DNA from: Myxococcus llanfairpwllgwyngyllgogerychwyrndrobwllllantysiliogogogochensis
GTDB taxonomy: Bacteria > Myxococcota > Myxococcia > Myxococcales > Myxococcaceae
Reading direction: 5' to 3'
DNA length: 37,615 nt
NCBI RefSeq assembly: GCF_006636215.1
Contig: NZ_VIFM01000093.1
Span: forward strand, 1 to 37,615
The position numbers and the translations under genes were made by a program. Every line of letters begins with the position of its first letter. The first letter of the stretch is position 1. Below, piece after piece: positions 32,277-37,615 of the stretch. The notes below the pieces were generated by a model. It had not been told where the DNA came from. It did no database searches and was given only the letters and a program-made list of their open reading frames with translations.

Positions 32277-34154
32277 TCAGCGCAGCTCCTGGGAGAACCG
32301 CTCGCGATACCGCCCCTGGAGCGACTTCAGCGCTTCCGTCATCCCCACGGCACGGTACTGGTCCGCCAGGAGTCGCCACGCCTCCATGTGCTGGGGCTCC
32401 AACGTCACGACGCGCTCCAGGTGTGTCCGTGCTTCCTCGCGAGGGCCGGACGTGGAGGCCAGCCAGCCGAGGATGAAGTGCGCCTGCACCGCCTCCTCGT
32501 GCGCGGCCACCGCCCGCCGACATGCCGCTCGCGCGGGCCCCGACCTGCCCGCGCGCATGTGGACCTCGCAGTCGAGTACGTGCTGCACCGCCGCGCGCGG
32601 GAACTCCCGCTTCAGCCAGGCGAGCCGCGCCTGCGCCTTCGTCGCCGGCCCCTTGTCCAGGTACACCTCGACGTCCTTCACCGCGCGGATGAGCTCTCCC
32701 TCCCGCTCCACCGCGACACCGCTCACGGTCGCATCGACCGGCAGCGCCATCCATCGTCGCGTCTGCAGAGCCCACGTCCGCAACGGCTCGGTCCGGGACC
32801 CATTGCCCATCTTCTGGGTGGCCTGCTCGGCCCAGGTGAGCGCGGAGGACTGCTTGAAGAGCGCCGCGAGGTCTCCCCAGGCTTCTGGCGGCGTTCCTGG
32901 GTTTGCCTCCATCCGCTGCCGCGCGCGCACGAGGTGGCCTTGCGCCTCCAGGTGCCGCTCCTGGTGGAGCTCCAGGACGGCGAGCTGAAGCAGGGCGGCG
33001 GCCTGGTCGGGGAACTTCTCGGCGGCGGACTCGCACTTCTCGCGGGTCGCCGGCAGCTTGGGGGCGACCCGCGTGTCCAGGTAGCAGGCCAGACCTTGGA
33101 GGTGGGCGTCCTCCGGGTAGCGTCGCGCGAGGGGCTCCATCTGCTGGGCGGCGACCTCGACGCGCCCCTCTTTTTCGAGCGCGAGGATTTCGTTGAGCCG
33201 ACGCCGGTCGTCCGGCGACAGGGTCGTCTTGGGCTCGTGCTGGACCAGCGGCGCCTTGCCTTCGCGGACCTTCGCGAGCCAGTCGACCACGGCCTGCTTC
33301 TCCGGACCTTCCCAGTCCGGTGAGGTCGTCGAGGCCAGTTGCCCACCCAGCTCGGTCGCCCAGGCCCGCGCGGCTTCGTCATCTCGACGACCCGCGGACG
33401 CATGGCGAAGGCTGGTGGCGAGCAACGCCAGGGTCTGCGACGCGAAGGCCGCCTGATTCGGCGCGTAGCTCGGGAACATCATCCAGTGCGAGCTGCGCAC
33501 GTGGAAGGCCCCCAGCGTGTGCGCCCACTCATGGAGGAAGACGGACGTCTCCTTGTGCGCCTTGCGCTGCTGGTAGAGCGTCTGCTGTTCGTCCGCCGGC
33601 AGGTGGATCAGCGCTTCCATCATGGCGCGGACCTCCTCCGGGTTTCCCATCTCGCGCAGCACACAGTGGCGCCCGAACATCCGGGCCATGCCCAGCTCAT
33701 GCTGCGCGGAGGAGAAGAACTTGAGCGAGGAGACGAAGCCCACCACCAGGTCCACGTCCTCACCCGGGTCCGCCAGCTCCAGCGCGGCCAGGGAGCCCTC
33801 CAGCTCGCCCTCGACGCCGCGATGCGCCCACTCGCGCGTCGACTCGAGTTCGAAGACAACGCCCAGCGGCCCTCGCACCACCGCGCTCGCGCGTTGCAAC
33901 TGGGACACGATGCTGCTTCGCCAGCGAATCACCTGTTCCCGGTAGTCCGCATCCGCGTAGACGCGGACCCGAACCTTCCGAACCGGACCCGCCGAGGACT
34001 GCGACGAAGTCTCCAGCTTCGCTGGCGCGAGGGTCTGTGCATGTTCCCGCGCGTAGTCCACGGGGCGCTTCACACACGACACCCCCAGGACACAGACCCA
34101 TACCGCAAGCAGGGCGCAACGCGCCTCGAATCCCATCACACGACCTGTGCTCAT
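32277..34154 (-). CDS. Lipoprotein with matrixin-like zincin motif and TPRs
   Basis: The 625-residue protein has a lipoprotein signal (LAVWVCVLGVSC). Residues 208-218 read HEWAHTLGAFH, matching the metzincin zinc motif HExxHxxGxxH with His208, His212, His218 and catalytic Glu209. Eight residues after the third His comes a Met in SSHWMMFPSY, at the spacing of the Met-turn in matrixins. From about 300 onward the protein is helical with TPR-like pairs, such as ALEKEGRVEVAAQQMEPLARRYP, AAALLQLAVLELHQERHLEAQGHLVRARQRM and VQAHFILGWLASTSGPREEARTHLERVVTLEP. It is likely a periplasmic or surface metallopeptidase with a scaffold. The ATG at 34154 follows GGGTGGGGACTGA; ATG 34136 is an alternative. Confidence 0.8.
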   Translation of the reverse strand: MSTGRVMGFEARCALLAVWVCVLGVSCVKRPVDYAREHAQTLAPAKLETSSQSSAGPVRKVRVRVYADADYREQVIRWRSSIVSQLQRASAVVRGPLGVVFELESTREWAHRGVEGELEGSLAALELADPGEDVDLVVGFVSSLKFFSSAQHELGMARMFGRHCVLREMGNPEEVRAMMEALIHLPADEQQTLYQQRKAHKETSVFLHEWAHTLGAFHVRSSHWMMFPSYAPNQAAFASQTLALLATSLRHASAGRRDDEAARAWATELGGQLASTTSPDWEGPEKQAVVDWLAKVREGKAPLVQHEPKTTLSPDDRRRLNEILALEKEGRVEVAAQQMEPLARRYPEDAHLQGLACYLDTRVAPKLPATREKCESAAEKFPDQAAALLQLAVLELHQERHLEAQGHLVRARQRMEANPGTPPEAWGDLAALFKQSSALTWAEQATQKMGNGSRTEPLRTWALQTRRWMALPVDATVSGVAVEREGELIRAVKDVEVYLDKGPATKAQARLAWLKREFPRAAVQHVLDCEVHMRAGRSGPARAACRRAVAAHEEAVQAHFILGWLASTSGPREEARTHLERVVTLEPQHMEAWRLLADQYRAVGMTEALKSLQGRYRERFSQELR

Positions 34155-34830
34155 TCAGTCCCCACCCTCGAAGCGCGCCAGGACCCCACCTGACTCCCAG
34201 CGCCAGCTCATGACGCGGGAGGGAGTGCGAGCCTTGGCGGCGCGGCGGCGGCGAATGCTAGCACTCCATGAAAGTGACAGTCCCTCGTTCTCGTGGGGTT
34301 CGCCCCGAGTCTCCGTCCGAGTCCTTCGAGCCCCCATGAACTCACCCACCGTCTCAGGCAGCCCTCACCGTCTTCGTGCCGAGGATGGGAACACCCCAGA
34401 GGGGCCCGACCCGGTCAGTGGATGCGGAGGGTATCCAGGAAGGGCAGGGAGATGGGCAATCACAGTCTTCGATTGAAGCCCGTGAGCGCACGCCTTTTGG
34501 CAGACAGCCCGTCACCGCTTGAGTCGGTTCCAGCCACCACTCCGAGAGGACGGGGGCCGCGGATGGCTCGTGGACTCCAGGTGTGTTCGGCCTGTGCCAC
34601 CAGTCCGGCCCTCACCCTCGCTGCGCGCAGGTGCCACCGGCAGTGGGGGCTCGCGGGCCCTGTCGGAGTGCGTCGTGCGATGACGCCGCGCGCTGATTTC
34701 AACGCCGTGAGTCAAGCGCTCAGTGCGCCATGACAGAACCATGACAAAGGCATGGAGTCGCCATGGACCTTCCACCTATACCGCCGCAGTAGGTTGGCTG
34801 CATTCGCTGACCTGCAACGGGGCTTCTTCC
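34155..34830. other. Intergenic stretch without a supported gene
   Basis: These 676 bases separate the divergent zincin-TPR gene and a small unknown gene. Open frames occur on both strands, but their predicted proteins have no domain, poor starts and Arg/Ser/Pro-rich composition typical of shadow frames in GC-rich DNA. A direct repeat CCATGACA occurs at 34728-34735 and 34739-34746, an 11-base phase, close before the downstream gene. Confidence 0.5.
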
Positions 34831-35274
34831 ATGCGTGTCATCTCCCCAGGCCTCCTCGTGGCGGCCGTGACGGAACTCTCGCTGTCGAGGAGCGCGAAGC
34901 TGGTCCGGCTCAAGGACGTCATCGCCTGGTGTGAGTGGAACGGCGTGGACTACGAGGGGCCGGGCGGCAAGCAGCAGGCGCTCTGGGACGCGGACCGCGA
35001 GGAAGCCCTGGGGCACCGCCGCCTGCTCAAGTTCAAGAGTGGTGAGTGCAAGCAGTCACGCGCGGGCTGGGCGCTCATCGCGCACGGAGACAAGGCGCGC
35101 GAGGCCGCTGCACAGCTCACCTGGCGCGAGCAGCTCTGGGACGGAGAGAAGTGGGACTGGCTCGGCGGGAGCGCCCCTGTCGTGGCCCGCCGCCCCAACG
35201 CGAGGCGGGAGCGGTCGAGCAACGAGTCCAACACGGAGCACCTCGTCGATCAGCCTCGCCTCCTGGTCGGCTGA
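34831..35274 (+). CDS. Small protein of unknown function
   Basis: No family is recognised. The 147-residue product is soluble, without a signal peptide. The N-terminal half, SPGLLVAAVTELSLSRSAKLVRLKDVIAWCEWNG, and the following QALWDADREEALGHRRLLKFKSGECK have the alternation of helices and a short strand pair expected of a winged-helix-like fold, but this is only a guess. The tail after residue 115 is Arg/Asn/Ser-rich and probably disordered. The ATG at 34831 follows AACGGGGCTTC; longer starts at 34741 and 34723 are possible. Confidence 0.6.
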   Translation: MRVISPGLLVAAVTELSLSRSAKLVRLKDVIAWCEWNGVDYEGPGGKQQALWDADREEALGHRRLLKFKSGECKQSRAGWALIAHGDKAREAAAQLTWREQLWDGEKWDWLGGSAPVVARRPNARRERSSNESNTEHLVDQPRLLVG

Positions 35275-35361
35275 CACGCCTCATCGGCGGGAACTCGCCA
35301 CCTGCTGGTCCAGAGGCAGGCCCCCGGGACGAAAAGGGGAGGGTGCTCGCGGGCGTCGCGG

Positions 35362-35889
35362 CTACTTCGCGCGTCTCCACTTCACCTCGCCGACGGCGCC
35401 CGTTCCACCGGTCGTCGGCGCGGGGACGATGTACTTCAGCTCGTCGCCCGTCAGCGTGAAGGTGCGCCGCTGCTGCGTTCCCTCCCAGTTCGGGAACGAG
35501 GCGTGGTCGATGTGGAAGGTGACGGTGTGCTCCACCTCGTTCACCGAGTACCGGCCGAAGTGGGAGTTGGTCCCGCGCACGGTGGCCTGATTCTCCTCCG
35601 GTGTCCCCTGGTTCTTGTCGCTGGATGCGAACCGGGCGCGTCCCGCTCGGAGGATCTGGATGGAGTAGCGTCCCCGGCCATCGAACATGAGGAGGCCCTG
35701 GGGCTCGGCACCGTAGAGCTGCACGCGTTTCCCATCCGGGAGCACGTTGTCGACCAGGACGAGCGTCCAGGACCCGACGAGTTGCTCCTTGAAGGACTTC
35801 TCCCCGGCGTCCGCCTCTCGTGAGGGGAGCAACACCGCCAGGAGCAGCAGGGACACGGTGGGGAGGGCGCGCAATGGGCTTCGAGTCAT
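35362..35889 (-). CDS. Exported lipocalin-like protein
   Basis: The protein of about 175 residues begins with a signal peptide (ALPTVSLLLLAVLLPSREADA). The mature part opens with FKEQLVGSWTLVLVDN, continues with GAEPQGLLMFDGRGRYSIQILR and later HTVTFHIDHASFPNWEGTQQRRTFTLTGDELKYIVP, the pattern of the lipocalin-like family Lipocalin_5. Related proteins are predicted small-molecule binders. The ATG at 35889 has GGAC upstream; a GTG at 35907 would overlap the upstream stop as GTGA. It is the second gene of an operon with the short-chain dehydrogenase-like gene. The ligand is unknown. Confidence 0.85.
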   Translation of the reverse strand: MTRSPLRALPTVSLLLLAVLLPSREADAGEKSFKEQLVGSWTLVLVDNVLPDGKRVQLYGAEPQGLLMFDGRGRYSIQILRAGRARFASSDKNQGTPEENQATVRGTNSHFGRYSVNEVEHTVTFHIDHASFPNWEGTQQRRTFTLTGDELKYIVPAPTTGGTGAVGEVKWRRAK

Positions 35890-35903
35890 CGGGTTTCGTC
35901 CGT

Positions 35904-36623
35904 TCACATCAGCACCCCGCCGCCGTCCACGCTGAGGACGGTGCCGGTGAGGAAGGGGTTGGTCATGGCGAAGAGGGTGGCGGCCGCCAGGTCCTCCGTC
36001 CTCCCCACGCGGCGGGCAGGAGCCTTGCTGGCGTAGTCCGCGAAGAGCCGCTCGCGGGCCTCGGCGCCGAGCCGGTCCCAGAAGGAGCCGGAGTCCACCA
36101 CGCCCGGAGAGATGGCGTTGAGCCGCACCGGTGCCAGCTCCACGGCCATGGCCTTGGTGAAGGCTTCGAGCCCTCCATTGACCAGGCTGGTGATGGAGGT
36201 GCCGACAGCGGGCTTCCAGGCGCGGAACCCGGAGAAGAAGGTGAAGGAGCCCTCCGGGGAGATGCGCGGCGCGGCATGTTTCACCAGGAAGAGGGGAGCC
36301 CAGAGCTTCGCGGCGAAGGCTCGCTCGATGGCGGCGGCGCCCAGTCCGGAGAGGGGTCCGACGGCGCCCTGGCTCACGGTGCTCACCAGATGGTCGAAGG
36401 AGCCCACCCCTTCACAGAAGGCCGCCACCTCTGCTTCCACCGTGGCATCCAGGACACGGACCTCTCGGGGGCCCTTCATCAACTCCGAGGTGGCCTCCAG
36501 TGTCTCGCGCTTGCGGCCCGCCAGCACCACGTGGGCGCCCGCCTCGGACGCCGCGATGGCCACGCCCCGGCCGATGCCTGAGCCAGCCCCAACGACAATC
36601 ACCTTCCTGCCTTCCAACTGCAT
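35904..36623 (-). CDS. SDR-family protein lacking the usual Tyr/Lys pair
   Basis: The 239-residue protein has the Rossmann signature VGAGSGIGRG (residues 11-20), an Arg36-x-Arg39 region suiting NADP, the late motif VRLNAISPGVVDSG and the terminal TGTVLSVDGGGVL. The classical catalytic motif YxxxK is absent. Ser131 is in place, but the expected Tyr/Lys positions (about 144 and 148) fall in GTSITSLVNGG. Other SDR subgroups with a similar AVNGALEAL-type segment exist, so the enzyme may work differently or be a binding protein. The ATG at 36623 follows GGAGGCGCACCC. It leads an operon with the lipocalin-like gene, behind a well-defined promoter with palindromic operators. Confidence 0.88.
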   Translation of the reverse strand: MQLEGRKVIVVGAGSGIGRGVAIAASEAGAHVVLAGRKRETLEATSELMKGPREVRVLDATVEAEVAAFCEGVGSFDHLVSTVSQGAVGPLSGLGAAAIERAFAAKLWAPLFLVKHAAPRISPEGSFTFFSGFRAWKPAVGTSITSLVNGGLEAFTKAMAVELAPVRLNAISPGVVDSGSFWDRLGAEARERLFADYASKAPARRVGRTEDLAAATLFAMTNPFLTGTVLSVDGGGVLM

Positions 36624-36650
36624 GGGTGCGCCTCCGCGTCGGATGAACTC

Positions 36651-36708
36651 CGTAACCCGATAAGAAGGTTACGAGCGGAGGTATGTTCGAGAATCCGTAA
36701 CCTGTCAA
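36651..36708 (-). promoter_or_regulatory. Promoter with three GGTTACG half-sites upstream of the SDR gene
   Basis: On the minus strand TTGACA (36708-36703) is a perfect -35, followed after exactly 17 bases by CATACC (36685-36680) as a weak -10. A perfect palindrome CGTAACC-N9-GGTTACG spans 36651-36673, downstream of the -10 near the expected start of transcription. A third half-site, CGTAACC (36696-36702), lies directly next to the -35 within the spacer. A dimeric repressor bound here would block the promoter. No regulator gene is adjacent in the window. Confidence 0.65.
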
Positions 36709-37008
36709 TGGGGTTTCATGGCGCTCGTTTCGGGCGGCGCCGTCGCGGACTTCCGCCAGGGACAGGTACCAGCACGGAGAGTCGTTCTTGTGGCGTGCGT
36801 GGCCCGGCGCATGTCCTGGCCGGCCGCTCCCGTCAGAGGGCGGCTTTGTCACATCGCGGGAGGTGTGCGTCCTGGAGGAACGCCCTGCCTGCGCGCTGCG
36901 TCCCTCGCGCACGCGACGCGAGGACCTGCCTGTACGACACCTGACGGGAGGCCGCGTGGCGCTCCACTTGCACCGGGCCGCGGTTCCTCTCGCGAAAGAC
37001 CTGCCTCG
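36709..37008. other. Intergenic stretch upstream of a possible tiny gene
   Basis: About 300 bases beyond the SDR promoter hold only open frames with Arg/Pro/Ala-rich products and no domain. I see no supported gene, RNA or repeat here. Confidence 0.4.
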
Positions 37009-37302
37009 GTGCATCTCCTGCGACACGTCGTCGACTGCGCGCTGTATTCCCTCTGCCTCACGGGCCTCGCGCTGCTGTCGCCGAGCAACACGGGCTGTGG
37101 CGCGGCCCCCTCGGACGCATCGTCCCCAGGGGTCCGCGCCTCGCCCGGCACTCAGAGGGTGGCGCTCGACACGGCGTCAGTCCTCACGGCCCTCGCCGAT
37201 GTCCGTCCCACCGCGTTCGCTCCGAGCACCCCCCCGTGCGTGTCGCGGGAGGGTGCCTGCACACCAGACTTCCCTGCGCGCGGTTGTGAAGCGCGCGAAT
37301 AG
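37009..37302 (+). CDS. Possible small lipoprotein, low confidence
   Basis: A GTG at 37009 opens a 97-codon frame whose first 30 residues look like a lipoprotein signal (LLRHVVDCALYSLCLTGLALL, then PSNTGC with a possible lipobox). Third codon positions are mostly G or C, as in real genes of this window. The ribosome site is weak (GAAAGA, 11 bases upstream), and the mature part of about 65 residues is Ser/Pro/Ala-rich with a Cys pair near the end. No family is recognised. It is convergent with the endonuclease-like gene at the edge. It may be a chance frame. Confidence 0.35.
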   Translation: MHLLRHVVDCALYSLCLTGLALLSPSNTGCGAAPSDASSPGVRASPGTQRVALDTASVLTALADVRPTAFAPSTPPCVSREGACTPDFPARGCEARE

Positions 37303-37323
37303 CGTCCGACTGCGACGGTCTGC

Positions 37324-37615
37324 TCAGTTGCAGCCCTGGCTGGTCAGCCAGTCCACGCCCCGGGTCCGCGTGGCCGTGCCGCTCGTGCCGCCGCCGTCCG
37401 TGTTCGAAAAGGACAGGGACACGCTGGCGCCCGAGGACTGGTTCCTGAGCTCCATCGTCATGTTGTTGGGGATGAGCGTGGTGGAGTTCGGGTAGTTCGC
37501 GCCGATGGTGTAGCGGATACGGCCGCTCGGAAGGCTTCCGCACTTGGCCATCTTGTTCTCGAGCTGCACCCAGTTGCCACGGTTGAAGTTGGCATCCTGA
37601 GGCACCAGGTTCGCC
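37324..37615 (-). CDS. C-terminal part of a probable DNA/RNA non-specific endonuclease, cut by window end
   Basis: The frame is open through the right edge, so only the last 97 residues are seen. They begin ANLVPQDANFNRGNWVQLE, which resembles the end of the active-site region in Endonuclea_NS_2-type nucleases (an N-L-V-P-Q block followed by N-R-G and a conserved acidic helix). Strands RIRYTIGANYP and MTMELRNQSSG follow, then a Gly/Thr-rich loop and a terminal Cys. The expected catalytic DGGH-like segment would lie outside the window. The call is moderate because half or more of the protein is missing. Confidence 0.6.
   Translation of the reverse strand, partial: ANLVPQDANFNRGNWVQLENKMAKCGSLPSGRIRYTIGANYPNSTTLIPNNMTMELRNQSSGASVSLSFSNTDGGGTSGTATRTRGVDWLTSQGCN

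Overview
The window reads as a chromosomal segment of a myxobacterium, most likely in the Myxococcaceae (Myxococcus, Corallococcus or Pyxidicoccus type). The DNA is very GC-rich with strong G/C at third codon positions. Several families are typical of that group: TIGR02270, DUF2169, DUF4150 and DUF6484 proteins, many lipoproteins, TPR/HEAT-repeat proteins and a multi-domain soluble histidine kinase. This assignment is inference from content, not a database match. I saw no tRNA, rRNA, CRISPR array, insertion sequence or phage gene.

Layout. 1-2.8 kb: mutS. 2.8-8.8 kb, minus strand: a compact seven-gene operon that looks like a type VI secretion (T6SS) effector-delivery island. In transcription order it encodes a DUF6484 protein, a TIGR02270 HEAT-like protein, a DUF2169 protein, a ketosynthase/thiolase-fold protein without its catalytic residues, an AHH-type nuclease toxin, an Imm11-type immunity protein and a DUF4150 PAAR-like tip protein. 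8.9-13.4 kb, plus strand: a DUF3616 lipoprotein, a small exported protein, a DUF3592-like membrane protein and a TPR-N-acetylmuramoyl-L-alanine amidase. 13.4-15.9 kb: an NmrA-like reductase/DUF1772 operon divergent from an AraC-type regulator. 15.9-20.4 kb: a LysM protein with an M15-like peptidase domain, then a 1094-residue RCC1-repeat lipoprotein with 21 blades arranged as three sets of seven.

20.6-24.4 kb, minus strand: a FIST sensor protein followed by a soluble GAF/PAS histidine kinase, with no response regulator nearby. 25.0-28.2 kb: two tandem paralogous lipoproteins, predicted beta-propellers, each apparently with its own translation signal and separated by a strong hairpin. 28.3-30.2 kb: a PD40-propeller lipoprotein divergent from an AraC-type regulator. 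30.3-34.2 kb: a HEAT-repeat protein, a cysteine-rich lipoprotein and a convergent lipoprotein that joins a matrixin-like zinc motif to TPRs. 34.8-37.6 kb: a small unknown protein, a short-chain dehydrogenase-like gene with a lipocalin-like gene behind a striking GGTTACG operator/promoter, a possible tiny lipoprotein, and the 3' end of a probable secreted DNA/RNA non-specific endonuclease cut by the window edge.

The strongest candidate for a little-described system is the T6SS-like island at 2.8-8.8 kb, especially its ketosynthase-like protein with all three catalytic residues lost. The 3x7 RCC1 lipoprotein, the FIST-kinase pair and the matrixin-TPR lipoprotein are next in interest.
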